NCBI GenBank assembly: GCA_004352715.1
Contig: SCFE01000011.1
Location: 2,018,017-2,082,016, forward strand
DNA length: 64,000 nt
Direction: 5' to 3'
From: Hofstenia miamia
Lineage: Eukaryota; Xenacoelomorpha; Acoela
In this document: piece after piece, positions 34,398-47,649 of the stretch
Layout of the letters: the number at the start of each line of letters is the position of its first letter
Position numbering within the stretch: the first letter of the stretch is position 1
Position numbers and translations under genes: made by a program
The notes under the pieces: generated by a model
Databases searched by the model: none
What the model saw: the letters and a program-made list of their open reading frames with translations, nothing else
What the model was told of the DNA's origin: nothing

Positions 34398-36426
34398 GTA
34401 GTTACTTGGATGAATTACTGATGTTTGTTTTAATAATTCTATATACTGGAATTGGGGCTGTTTTTATGAGGTTGCTCTTTCAACCTTCTGCAGAGTCAAT
34501 TAGTTAGCTAGTGTAATTATAATTCCAGCCCATGATTCTAAACTAATTTATCTTCTAATTCTTTATATAAACTATGTAAATTTCTCATTTCTGCTGACCT
34601 TAGAAATTTTCACCAATTTTGTGTAATGTGCAAGGGGTGAAGAAGGTAAGGTAGTATGTTTACAACTTACTTGGATTTGACCTATCATTACACAGAATTT
34701 GAGCCCATACTTATCAGGTTTTCCAGACATATATGTGTTTAGCAAGCACTGGGTCTTTAGAGGTAAGAGTTGCTCATCAATTGTCAATCTCATTTCAGGC
34801 TTATATTTTGAAGCACAATTGCTCTGGAACATTTCAAACAATTCAGAGATATGTGCAAATTTGTTTTCAATGAGCCTCACTATCCTTGTAGATTTGATAT
34901 AAAGTGAAGATGATGTAGCACTTCTTTGAATCTATTCCTTGACATGGTTTGGATGGCAATTACCATAAATACTACATGCATATTGCAAAGAAATGAATTT
35001 TTCACATTGTAAATTCCAATTATCACTTTCAGTTTGAGCTTGTGCAGTTGTACAATGATGAACATGATGAATCATGCTCTTGTCAATAATACACTCTTTA
35101 TATATGATCAAATAATATTGTTGATTATTCCAGGTGTGGCACAAAATATATTAGATGCTGGTAATTGACCTGCCAATGGATCAGAATGTAGTAATTTAGT
35201 CCAATGGGTACCATCTTTAACAACAAATTGTTCACTGGAGGGAGATAAAGTAAGTCTACTATTGTCTTCCAATAATAGATCAGATTGGTCCGAATCATAT
35301 GACCATTTGGTATGATCAGCTTCAAAGTCATTCCCTTCATTATCACTGTCTAAATCAGTACCAGATTCATCAGAAGGCAAGTTTTGCAAAATCAAAGATG
35401 ACTAAACCATGATTGTTTGTGATTTCTTTGGTTCATGCACAAACTTCTAAAATAGTGCAAGATGCAAATAAATGAATTCAAATGGTTTATGGCATTTTTT
35501 AATTTTATTACCACAATTGAATGCTGCAAATTTAAAAATTTGTCAAATTTTAAATTTCATTACTACAATTGAATGCTGCAGCTGTACAAATAAGATTGAA
35601 ATAGCTTTCCTTGACATTCTCTGACAATGGCATAGAAATCTGCTTTGTTGTAAGCAAACAAAATCTTCAAAAAATAATGAAATCTTATGTATATGTAAAA
35701 TCTAATTATAATTGAAATAATTTAGCAATGCAAAACTGGTGTGAAAATTACTATTGGATCATATTTGATACCACTATCACTATAATTATCACTATAATTT
35801 AATTCAATAATTTTTTATGATATCATTAGAATTATGAAGCATACTCTCATGTAAAAGATTCACTCATTTTACAACTCGATAGAAATATTTTGGAGAAGAT
35901 TTAAATTTCTGTTAATTCTTAAGAGTGAACTTTTTCTAAGACATCTAGCTACATATTTGAGTTCCAAAATGGAAACCATCTAGATCTATAAATTTAAAGA
36001 AATTTCTGCAAATCCCAATGATATCCAAATTATCTAATCATTGTGATTAACTTTACAATTTTACAGAAGCCTCAATAATAATCATTTTCAAAATGTCATG
36101 ATGCTATTTCTATTCATTACATAAAATTTGAAACATCAATTTTTCCAATTACTTGAATTGATATATAAGCTAACTTGTGATTCTTAATTTTTTTCTATCA
36201 ATAACACTTAAAGGTTTTCATGTACTTTACAACAGCTATATGTATTATAGTGAGTTTCTAAGCCAAAATATAAAATTAAAATATTCTAAGCACTTAATAC
36301 ATGCTTACTAATGATAAGAAAAGTGGTATTTCATGCGAAGTCTGGAGCTATTGATTTCAATAAATTTCTACCAATCCTAAAACTTTTCATTTTTTCAAGC
36401 AAAATATTATGACAGATTTTATGAAA
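34398..36426. other. Second rendering of the duplicated contig segment
   Basis: Exact repeat of 32368-34396, including the same piggyBac relic (minus strand, 34572-35430). Unique sequence resumes at 36427, and CpG returns at ordinary frequency from about 36504. Confidence 0.8.
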
Positions 36427-36626
36427 CAATTATATGAATCTGCACTTATTTATAAGATAATAAGCAATAGGTCCTACTATTCACTTAAAATCATTTGATT
36501 TATCATCGATTTATTAAAATTTACTTAATAAGTAAATTAATAGATATTTTTTTAATTACGGTATATTACAGCACGGTATTTTTCTTGAACGAAATTACTA
36601 TTTTGCAATTTAACCTCGACTGAAAA

Positions 36627-39600
36627 ATGACAAGTAGTTTGGGAAATACTTTAACATCTTCGAATTTAGTACACCTTAAGAGCAAGGTAAATATAACAAT
36701 TTTAGGTTAATTACATTTTCACGGATGTATGCTTTTGTTATTAATGGTATGTAAGCGTGTTCTCAAGCAAATTAAGTTTTGGTGGATGATACGGAGGACA
36801 TTTGCTCTCACTTAACGTTCATTCTGAAAATTATTGCATTTGTTCTACGATTTATGGTTATTTGGCATTAATGTTTTCTTTAGCTCATCAAGTATTCATA
36901 CTACATGCGCTTTTTAGCAGTAATGAGGGTTTTTGTATAATGGTCTAAGTTTTGAAAGCAATTGGAATGCATTCCGGAAATAGAATTTGGCTTGTCTCAG
37001 AAATATATTTAATGAATTTTTTATTTGCAAAATATATTTGATAACGAACTAACTGACAACTACCATCATACATTCACCCGATTGCTTGTCGTTTAACCCT
37101 GAAAATAATCAGACTAACAGCGCATATCAAGGCTGTCAAGTACGGATGCTTTAATCGAACTACGAAGGCCCACAGAAAAAAGAAATATATATATATATAA
37201 ATTTTCAATTCTGAATTTCTATATGCAGTTTCTGCAGTTATTCCAATTCATTGTAGTCTCAATGAACAAAATGCAGAAGCCTTTTAATGTTGAATGTGCC
37301 ATATTTGCATGTAAATAACCTAAAATCCTTAAAGCACCTATACTGTAATCACATTTGCAATTGGTTACTGGGAAAACCAAAGAAATAAGCAGAAATAAGT
37401 ACTAGTTTCTCTTTAACGATATGGATTGTGTTCGCGAGGGCTTTACACCTTATTATTTTATTATTTAGAATTTGAAATTAAATTCCCTCTGCTCCAAATA
37501 TATTTATCACGTACACTCTTTGTAGACCCAAGAGATGTGTATTGTAGAACCATGGATTTATGTTTTTGTTCAATCTATCGTTACAATTTACATTAGTTTG
37601 AAATTTAAAATTCTGAAGTAGAACCATAATAGACTTCTAGTATTGAAATAAAAAATGGAAATACATTTTAGATAATTGTTTTGTTGGATTAACTAGTAGC
37701 AATCTTTACCTATAATAATTTCAAACAATTCTATCCAGAATAAGTATGGATAAAATATAATATCTAATACATATTTATGAGATCACTTGCTTGTTACATA
37801 TTGACATTATTTCTCAGATTTTCTTCTAGCAGTTAATTAAATTAGTGCTCATTTGATTTCTGCCATCGCTGTCTAAAACATTCGATAGCATTTCAGTAAT
37901 AGGAATTGTGTGCTGCTTTTTTACCCCGTTGCTCTTCCTGATAAGACTTTTCAGAACTTACATTAATTTAAGAACATACATGAATTAATTATTTTAGTCA
38001 GGTTCTTTTTTGTGCTTGTAAAATAGTGATTAATAGAATTGAGGAAAGTTCATGTAAAGATTGATGCTTCAACGCTGATAATTACTGAATACCTTTACAC
38101 ATTTGTTAATTTTCTTCTGGAAAGAATTAGTGAAACTAAATTTATTACCCATATCCACTATAATATTTATGTTGGTTTGACTTTATACAGTCTTCTATAA
38201 AATTTTGATAACAATAATAATAAACTATTTTACGTAAAACTACATACAGAATGGTCTAGGAAATGATTAATTTGTTTAGTACCTTAAAAGCAGGTGAAAT
38301 TAGTGAATGGCAAACTGAAGAGGATAATACTGATAAGTTTTGAAATTGTCAATTGGTCAAATTGTGTTATTGTTTACATGTTGTGAAACAGATCCAGCCT
38401 GTCTGACACCTCAAACATTTCTTATTACTTTACAATTTATTAAATATCAGTACAGCACACAGGAAAGATGGGAGAGGCTCATGCCCCTGCGATCATCAAT
38501 TCTTCAAAAAGTGATTTTCTAAAGTGAATGTAGTCATTATGAATCTGAAAGAGTTTGTTATTATCAAATCTATTTAGAAAGGAAATAGATTGGTAATAAA
38601 TGATATCATATTATATACATGAGTCACATTCAATCTTGCCCTCTGAATGCTCCTTGCACAGAAACCTTTGATATTCAACGCATTGAACCTTTACCTAATT
38701 TCTTAATTGGCAGAAATGACACTACCATTGTGGAGAGTATTCTTCTTTTTCATCTTTTTTGATTGTGTTGAAATATTTAGTCCACATGCTTTTTTTGGGG
38801 TAAACGCAAAATGCGAGGTTTCACGACAAGTGTTAATAGCTCGAATAAAAACAACCTTTTCAATTGGACTTACGTACGGCGTGCGACTTTCAAGAATGAC
38901 ACAACTTCCAAAGTATACAAAAGTAATTAGGCATTCACATTGAGAAATATTTGGAGCCTTAACTCTATGTGCGCTGTACAGGAATTAAGCATGTAGAGGC
39001 ATAATGCTTTAAGCTGAGTGGTTTTCACTTAGATGATGCAATGGCTATTCTATTTTTATTCACGACTACTTTTGAAAGTCTATTTTATAAGCATGTTATA
39101 ACACTTACGGAATTCTTTTTTTGCAAGGGTTAATTTCTATCCATCATGTTCTGGCGTCAAAAAGTATCAATATTCCATGTAAAGACATTTTTTAGCAGGT
39201 GTTATTTGTTAGAGTTCCAGGTTTGATTACACTATAAACTGGACAATTTCACCACCTCTGGCATGCTTGAAAACTATGATGTCTGTTGAAGTCTATTTAA
39301 AATTTACATTGCATCAACGTATGCGTCACGGGTGATATACTATGCTTTCTTTCTTAAATGAGCTTGAATGAATACTCTGCTTCCATAATGTCTTTCAATA
39401 TTTAGGGTTTTTTGATTCATTGAATAGGTTTATCTGATACGTATGACTGTATGGACAATTTCCACTGAGTAATTCATGTAATCAACGCAGTCTTTAGCAT
39501 CACATTTCTAACAAGTTTGCTGTTTAATATTAATGCATGCGAGTCACTAAGTGGGATTGTCTTAACAATTGTTAGTTTTTGTGTTTTTACGATATTGAGG

Positions 39601-42600
39601 GCTTTATATCCTAGTATTCATTGATTTGCTAAGTAAAGGAAAGTATATCAGTGATAATATTATTAAGCGTATATTTGTTATAGCAAAAGCGATTTAATAG
39701 TACATTTAAACGTCACTGTAGGATTGATCATTTTAAAAGTACTATAAAGCATTTCAACACTTAGAAAAATATATTTGTTACAATTGTACTATATACAGTC
39801 TCTTCCATAAGTCCCTACGTTTCTAATTACTACTGCATTTAAGCAATAATACAAACAGACTGAGTGACTGGCTGTTCTTATCTGATGAATGTGCCATCTA
39901 TTCATCTGCCAGAGCGCATAATCTGGTTTTTTGGAGCACTGAAAATCCACATTTTTGGGATCAGGTTGTGCAGCACCCACCAAACATCATGGTCTGGGCT
40001 GCTATGGCAAAATAATATTTGATTGGCCCATTTTTATTGAGGGTCGAATGGACGTCATGTGATAACGCTCTTTGGGGCATCATAAAGAAAAGTGTATTGG
40101 CTGAAAAAGCAAGATCAACTCAGAATCTGAAACAGGCAATTCGCAATGCTTTTGCTAACTTTAAAATGGAATCTCTTTCAAAGATACATGCACGTACTTT
40201 TCGTCGACTACAACTTTACATTGATATTGATGGGTTGCAAGTCGACCCTTACGATTATTCATTGTACTTGGATTACTTTTCGATGTTAGTTTTTGTTTGT
40301 TAAATATAGATGTATTGAATATATTAATGATAATGTCTGTTTGTATTACTGAGTAAGTGCAGTAGTAATTTGAAACGTAGGGACTTATGGAACAAACTGT
40401 ATATAAAACTAACAATTTTGATACCTTTATGCAGAAGACTGCATCAAATTTGTTGCTTACAGCACTTTTACATTCAAAAGTAATGTGGAAGCAGATGCAA
40501 TCTTATATACACAATGTAACCAAACTTTCCATTATATTCATTTTATGAAAATGTATAAACATTTATATTTCCCAATTCATACAAATTACAATAATGAATA
40601 AATATCAGATACTAATATGAAATATGAGCATCTATAAACCATTCATGCTAAGTTTTGTTATAGAAGAAAATATGTTGTGAATTCCCATTAGAATTATATA
40701 ACTTTAGTTTTTGTGGTCAACATGTGCTTTTATTATGTAAATTTATTTCCTTTCCATTCATTAACAAATTTGACAAAAGCACACATTTATATATAAATTT
40801 AGCTTTCTGTTTACACAGTGGATTTGAAATTGTTTCTCGAGATCACTTCAAATATTCCGAATAAATATTGACGATATTCAAAAATGCTTGAAAATTTAAT
40901 GTGTACTGTTTATAAGTTTAATTTTATATTTTTGCAAATTTTAGACAATATAGCATTACATAAACCCTCTATCTATATTTAATGAATACTTACGAACTTT
41001 TAGTTTCGTGCTGAATTTCGCCGCATAGCGATTGAGCCTGAAGACGTAAATACTTTTGAAAAGTTTTATTCCTTAATTCAACAAGTTCATCGTTTGAAAG
41101 ACATACCTTTCGAAATTTGTTATTGTGATGCAAACAATGATCTATTACCGATAAATAACACTGACAATTATGCTCTTGCCATCAATAGGGTGAAAACCAT
41201 TCTACGTCTACATATTCACAAAGAAGGTAAATATATTTTTTAACTATTGCAGTGTAAACACATTTTTGTAGGACTTCCTTGTGTATAGCACCGCCTTTCG
41301 AAGCAAATAAGACAGCTTTTAATTGCTTATGTAAAGCTGATATCACGATTGCTTTTTCTGCGGACGATGCCATTTTGGTGCCCATTTGCCTGTTGTTGTG
41401 CACAGTACATTTTCGCGGCACACGTTCCTTTTTTGAAAAAGAATTGATTTTGCCTTGATTCCCCTTGTTCTAGCACAAATAATTGGTAATTGGGGTTATA
41501 TTAAGCGTGAGACATACAAACAAATGCCTTGACTAGCTGTGAGACGCCGGCTTAATGTTTTCTAATTATACTCAACTTCGTGCTAACTGTTCAATAGATT
41601 ACTTTAAATATCTATTCAATAGTGATAAACATTGTGTCAACAATGATATTTTGTCATTCTTACTTTCACAGGACTAAAAGTGAATTGTAAATTATTGTTT
41701 TTGTACAATTTTATTGAAACTGAATTATACACGTGCATATGCTTTCTATTTTTCAATATGTCATAATGAGTTATATGGATTTTCTTATTAACATGCATAA
41801 CCCAAGGTGGTGATTTGGAGCGGCAGATGCAATACATGTGACTGCTTCACACTCGCTCAACAATAAATTTCAAACTGGAGCAGATGTGAAGTCAAGTGAT
41901 AGCTTGAAAACAGCAGAATTAAAGAAACACAATAGGTGTAAAAAAATGCGTTGAACTTGGCTAGGAATGCCTTCCTATATACTTACAAAGATTGCAAGGC
42001 GAATTGGAGTTCAGTATAAAATGTCAACAAATGCTGCCAAAAACCGTTCTTACTTCATTTAGGATTAGCTTTAGCTCGATGTACTGCAACAGCTATTTTT
42101 GCACGAACTTTCACACCCATTTGTTAAACATTTCCTGCGTTACTTGTACCAAGGAGTATGATCCTCATTTTCATGCTAATAATTATTTTGAATATTTCTA
42201 GATACGCTTGATGCCACTGTAGATTTAATTCTATATATTACAGTCATTTAAAAGTTTAAAAAGAAATTTTGAGTTTAAGCCTTTTGCTGTGTAATTCTGT
42301 TTTATCATGTATACTTGTATTTTTTGACTTTTTCTCCTTATGTATACATTAATACTTTAGGGGAATTCAGCTATTCTGGGTATGGATCTCTAAAAAGAAA
42401 AGGTAAAACTATGATGGGAAAAAGTCCATTGGGACTTATTGGTCAACCGCAAGATTTTAGACAAATTGCAGCTATCATCGATGTGGATGTTATTCCTGAA
42501 ACGTTTCGTCGAGTAAAATTGTTAAAACATGATAGTGATAAACCGTTGGGTTTCTTCATACGCGACGGGATGAGTATAAGATTTACAAATAGAGGCTTGG

Positions 42601-43008
42601 ATAAAGTGCCAGGCATATTTATATCTCGCTTGGTTCATGGAGGACTGGCAGAAATGACAGGTGCGACCTTATCAGTCACTATTGTTTACTAATACTGGTT
42701 TTCGTTTAGGTCTACTATCTGTGGGTGATGAGGTTTTGGAAGTGAATGGAATTGATGTTTGTGGTAAAACCCTTGATCAGGTCACTGACATGATGGTAGC
42801 AAATTCCTCTAATCTTATTATCACAGTTAAGCCTTCTAATCAACGAGCGCCGACGTTGCCTCGAGATCCGGGGAATCGTCACTCTGTTCATTCAATGCAG
42901 TCTCATTTATCAGATGATGAAGATGAAATTATTGATATGTTGCATGCCTCCAATCCAAAACTTGATAGTAATCGCGGGTGGAGCAGGGACAACATTCATC
43001 AAGCATAA
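36627..43008 (+). CDS. par-6: PAR-6 cell-polarity protein (PB1, semi-CRIB, PDZ)
   Basis: Adaptor of the PAR polarity complex: its PB1 domain binds atypical PKC, the partial CRIB motif binds Cdc42-GTP, and PDZ binds partners at the cell cortex. Exons: 36627-36686, 41004-41226, 42361-42660, 42710-43008, all with GT/AG ends. They sum to 882 nt (293 aa; mammalian forms are about 345-375). PB1 starts [14 protein letters not shown], keeping the basic Lys of type II PB1, and includes DANNDLLPI and LRLHIHKE. Then come GSLKRKG and [20 protein letters not shown] (semi-CRIB). PDZ has the PLGFFIRDG binding loop, [10 protein letters not shown], and [15 protein letters not shown]. An acidic [11 protein letters not shown] tail follows. 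Intron 1 is 4.3 kb with a mariner relic; intron 3 is only 49 bp. Confidence 0.95.
37180..39795. other. PAR-6 intron 1, left part: no feature recognised
   Basis: AT-rich intron sequence with scattered short ORFs (38340-38522 and 38707-38943) that have no recognisable domain. An (AT)n run sits at about 37184-37198. No RNA gene seen. Confidence 0.5.
39796..40399 (+). mobile_element. Internally deleted Tc1/mariner element
   Basis: The terminal inverted repeats cagtctcttccataagtccc... and ...gggacttatggaacaaactg share about 28 bp. They are flanked by TA at 39794-39795 and 40400-40401. The plus strand retains transposase pieces: [28 protein letters not shown] (near 39930-40010), then after a deletion [20 protein letters not shown] (near 40022), whose C-DNALWG part matches the CD[FY]xLWG block near the third catalytic residue. 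About half the transposase is missing. Confidence 0.85.
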
Positions 43009-43762
43009 CCTTTTGTACATATCTCCAAGTGCCTTCTACACAATTGTACATTCACTAGACTTAATTTTAAATTTTGAACAATTTATATAATTTGTATTTT
43101 TGTAAAATATTTATTCCACACTTGTAAAAATTTTAAAGACATAGATGGTTAGTTATTAAAATTCTATTTTATTTGATTCATCTAAGAATTCCTTTTAATT
43201 AATAATTGAGAACCACTCTGCTTTCTTCACTAAAATATATACAATAGATTCATCATTAACTGACTCATAATTCAATTTTAATTATTTGTAGTCGTGGCAT
43301 ATTAAACAATGCAATCAATTGTAATCCTCTGAAGGAAAAAATTGATTGAATCCCATGCTATCACGATTCGCGCTTTTAACTCTAACCCGGTTTAGGGTTA
43401 TAACCGACTGTACTCGTCCTGAAAACCCTTTCGATTGGTTATATTTATTGAATGGGTCATGTTAGATGCATTCTTTTTGAATTCTGCTTTAAGCAATACC
43501 GCTTTCATGGATGACTTCAGGCTCAGAATGGAATCAATATTTTATGAGGTTTTGTATTCATCTCTATTTCTTCCAACTTTAATTGGCAATTTAATTGAAT
43601 CAATTACTGGTATATCATGACCGCCATGTCCTTTAAGTAATGAATTTGTACTGGTTCAACTGTAAGTCTATTTCGTACTCCGTGGCTTTGAGTCTGCAGT
43701 CTGTCTATACAAGTGGTTTGTTTTCTGGGATTTCAGGATTAAAAGATTCTAAACAGACAACT

Positions 43763-44350
43763 TTAAATGCAATTTATGTGCACTAAGGGTACTAAAAATT
43801 TACATCTAATGTTAATTCCTACAACAAAGCCGGTAGCTGTTCTGCTAATATTGACGTTTAGAAAATGGAAATTATTGTTAAGTTCTTTGTCCAGTATATA
43901 TTTTATGTTGTCATCTATTGTATTTAATTGTGGTAGTATCAATTCTGCATCTTCATTATTTACTATAGCAAATATATCGTACATGTATCTTTCATAAAAA
44001 TGAAATCTATTGCTATTGTTTCTCAAAGTTTAAATAGATGTTAGCTAGGGTTGGACTTTAGGAATTACCCATAGCTAAACAATCTTTCTGCAAGCAAAAT
44101 TCTCCCTTAAATTCCAATAATGAATTTTTCGTTGCAAGTATTAATAGCGTCTTTGTTGTTTCGAAATTTAAATCGTAAATCGTTATATCTTTTCTTTTTA
44201 AAATTTCTATTACAGTCTATTCCATTTTCTAGAGGAACATTGGTGTATAAACTTTTGATGTCGTAAGATACCATAAACTTACTCGCATCTTGTTTCATAT
44301 GATCAAAAAATGTTTTTGAATTCGTGTTTATTTTTGCTTCTGGTAATTTG
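43763..44350 (-). mobile_element. Penelope-like RT relic
   Basis: Minus strand: FMVSYDIKSLYTNVPLENGI (near 44270-44211), FCLQKDCLAMGNS-stop-SPTLANIYL (near 44095-44030), ERYMYDIFAIVNNEDAE (near 43990), NIKYILDKELNNNFHFLNVN (near 43905). The order SYDv.SLfTNVPl, G..MGs.lSP..An, RYvDD.f.i is that of Penelope-like RTs. In the catalytic box the first Asp has become Tyr (Y-M-Y-D). No GIY-YIG domain was seen downstream. Confidence 0.75.
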
Positions 44351-44589
44351 TATAATATATAATTTAGAGTTTGGGATAGTTTTTTATTTATGGAGTCACA
44401 TTAACTTGCAATAGGACGAAGCTTGTAATTAAACCGAATCCCTGCATTCGCTTAAGTAAGAAATGTACCGCATAAGCTGCTTATTTAATTATTCTTTCGT
44501 TCATGGTGACACTCAGAATATATTTTAAGGCATTGCATTCACTTTCAGTTTCAGAGGTCGTTTCATAATCTATATTCTTTACTTCTTGA

Positions 44590-44735
44590 AGATGGGGATG
44601 CATTTAACTTCGAAGTGATTTGGTCCGTGACATTTCAAACATGTTTTACCAAAAGCTGGGCATCTTCTAACCGGATGGTTGAGTCCACATTTTCTGTAGT
44701 TAGCATTTCATGCATTTGCCTCATTTGCCTTGGTT
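44590..44735 (-). pseudogene. Ty3/gypsy gag zinc-knuckle relic
   Basis: The minus strand reads YRKCGLNHPVRRCPAFGKTC followed by LKCHGPNHFEVKC, a pair of linked CCHC knuckles of the type CxxCgxxHxxxxCPAxGxxCxxCxxxNHFxxxC. The first Cys of knuckle one is Tyr, one base change from Cys. Only this ~110-bp piece of the element is recognisable. Confidence 0.6.
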
Positions 44736-45211
44736 TTATAATTTCTTCTGCAACAAAACTAGTAACATTTGTATAGAGGCTGAAACAAATTCAAACACGA
44801 AAAGGAAAGTCTAATTGAACTTAGTAAATGCGCCCGATTGTCTTATCAGGCGGTTGTTTGAAAAATTTTTCATCCAAAATAAGACTATAATAATTTGAAT
44901 ATGACTGTAAGATGGTTTTTACCGTGTTGACAATATTTTCAACAGTTCAGACCATTAGTTATGATTTAATTATTGGTAATTATTTAGGGCTTAGATAAGT
45001 TTATTAAAGTAATTTCTAATTCCAATCAAATAGCCCTATATAAAAATAATATTCACCTTTGCTTACTACAGAATTTTCGTTTACTAAATTAGAACACATA
45101 TCAATGTATACTAATACAATCCGCTTTGTTTCCTGTACTATGATACATAGTAAATGGGAAAAATATTATATTTACAAATGTTATTTTCGAATATATCTGG
45201 GTATAGAACCA

Positions 45212-47226
45212 TCAATAAGAAATTTTACAGTACATGGAATGAAAAGTTTCTTGTATCTTATTGTTCTGGTTAGACATTCTGGGATTCACTACCAGTAGTA
45301 TCAATATTCTATAACTCATTAGAGTACTATGTAGTGTATGACGATAATTCAGTTGTATTTTCTTCACTGTCTTAACAAATTGTTTCTTATAACTATTTTC
45401 AAAAAAATCTATCATATTTTCCTTAGAAAGTCTTTTGGATGACAACAATTAACGTAAGCTGGGATTTTTGTTTTTGTGTCAGTGACGATCCAATCATTAT
45501 TGCACAATACATATAATGAGGAAGAACGTATATTCTAAAGAAAACAATTTCAAGTGTTGTATCTAGAAAGCGAAACACATAATGGATTTTTATATGACAA
45601 AGTTTAGACCTTGTAGTAATATCTTTACATGACTCTTCCAGCATAAATCTATTATCACACCCAGATACTTCGTTTTTGATGTAATTGGAATAGACTCCTG
45701 CTTAACGTCAAGAGAAATCAATCCACAATCTTCAAGATACGAAACTGAGTGTTTACCTTGAAATATGATATGCATTTTTTTGGATTCAAGGGATTCAAGT
45801 AGAGATTCATGTTATCCGAATAGGTTTCGAAGTATTAAATTTCATTTTGATAACAATCAAAGACGTCCTTGCATTTAATTACTTTAATGATATTAGTGTC
45901 ATCTGAACATTTATTTATTTGGATTTCATCATTGCGCAAGCTATCCATTATACCTATTGTAAAAAGTAGTCCACTTTGAGGTACACCAGCGAGCACTTCG
46001 CATTTTCCGAACTTGTTCTACCGAATTTCACTAGTTGTTGATAATAAGTCAAATAATTTTTGATGCAGTTAACAATCCATTTTATTTCATCATCAATAGA
46101 GTTTGCAAGATAGTTTAAAGTCTTATTATGCAGTGGAGAATTAAAGGCAGAAGTGTAATCTAGAAAGCACGACCTAACAATGCACTTTTGGTTGTCTAAA
46201 TTAGAAAGTACTTCATGAACGAGACATAATAATGCATCACTTGTAGAATATCCATGTTTATATGCAAATTGTTTTGAATCGTTTTTATTATTAAAAGCTC
46301 GTGTAAGAAAATTTAGAGCAACTCTGGCAGAGATCGGAGTTATAACATTAGGTCTTATACTTTTTGGGTTTTCAATTGAGGAGTCCGCAGTTTTCAGGAT
46401 TGGTGTGATAAGTCCATTTTTCCATGCCTTAGTATAGGTTCTTGAGAAAAGAACAGAATGCGGATAAGCAAGAATATCTGCACATTTTTTAAACACCCAG
46501 AATTCCATATCATTATCCCCAGCTGCTGTATCCTTAATATTTCTGAAAATCAATTCAACTTGATTCTGTGTCACATTCTCTCCTATAAATCTTTGATAAA
46601 TTGGATGTAAGATTCATCCTTCATAGTGTCTTCATTAAATCGAGCAAAGAAGTAGTTTAATCTATCAGTATCGACTTTCTCAACATGTAGGTATTTCCGT
46701 TCCTTCTCTTAAGTTCTATGATTGAACGCTCTAAAAAGATCATCGTTTGTCATATTATTTATGACATTTCGACGTCATAGAAATATAGCTCTATTTATAT
46801 CCCTTTGCACTTTATTCTTGTTGCTCATTACAATAGCTTGTTGTTTGTTCTTTAAGAGATGCCCCAACTCAATATTTGCGTCGTCCTTAATGCGCTTCTT
46901 TGGAATTGTACTGTTTTTAATATAGTTTATATAACTTTTCCACACATTTTCTTCTTATAGTTTCGAAATTACAGTCTATTAAGTAAAAACTTATGTTTCT
47001 CCCAAATAGTACTGAATTGTACAATTATGTCTCTTAGACCTCCATCTCGATATTTTCCAAGACGAAAAACATTATCTAGTGCAAGTTTATCCATTCCAGA
47101 ATGATTTAAAATGTCAACGACTTCCTCAAAGTCTTTTTTCATTCTGTTTGGAAGGCTGTATGTCACTTCCTTGTTCTTGAATACAGGATATTTTAGCTTG
47201 AACGGTTCATTAATGACTTTCTTCAA
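45212..47226 (-). mobile_element. CR1/jockey-type LINE D
   Basis: Minus strand: the ORF1 end MDKLALDNVFRLGKY and DIIVQFSTIWEKHKFLLNRL (47226-46969) is typical of the nucleic-acid-binding part of LINE ORF1. The RT is open from 46574 to 45954: KDTAAGDNDMEFWVFKKC, SIRPNVITPIS, SKQFAYKHGYSTSDALL, RSCFLDYTSAFNSP, then GVPQSGLLFTIGIM (near 45985) and KCSDDTNIIKV (near 45905; catalytic DD kept). The C-terminus has TKYLGVIIDLCWKSHV (near 45680). No endonuclease was recognised between ORF1 and RT, so the copy is internally deleted. Confidence 0.75.
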
Positions 47227-47649
47227 TGAGCGAATTTCTGTTTCAATTCCTTCATTACTTTGATTAGTATATTTAGTTACTATACCTTCAATTGCTAATT
47301 TGCTATTTCCAAAAGGGACTTACCAACGTCTATTAACATAGATGTTTTCTTTCCATCCAAAGAGCATTGATTACAAAAGAGCATTATGTTATCGAAAATA
47401 AAATATTCTTTTGATTGCTTCCACAGGGAACACAGTGCAATCTGAGGTCTAATGCGGTTTTATTTCACAACAGATGTGAGAGGTCGGTTTTGTTTTCTCT
47501 CTCGCGTTTGGTATATTAAACAACACTAACAATTATGTGTAGTATTGAAGTTAAACTGAATTTCTTTATGTGTTTAAAAGATATTCAAGAACATCAATGT
47601 TTTATATTTGCTCCTCTGGTTTCCTACCCGCTGAAAAGTTAAATGATCA

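Noticed and set aside
34572-35430. Second piggyBac transposase copy
   Set aside because: Identical to 32542-33400 and placed right after an N at a contig end; treated as an assembly duplicate.
38340-38943. ORFs in PAR-6 intron 1 as extra exons
   Set aside because: The PB1 domain is continuous from exon 1 (HLKSK) to exon 2 (FRAEF), leaving no place for coding sequence between them.
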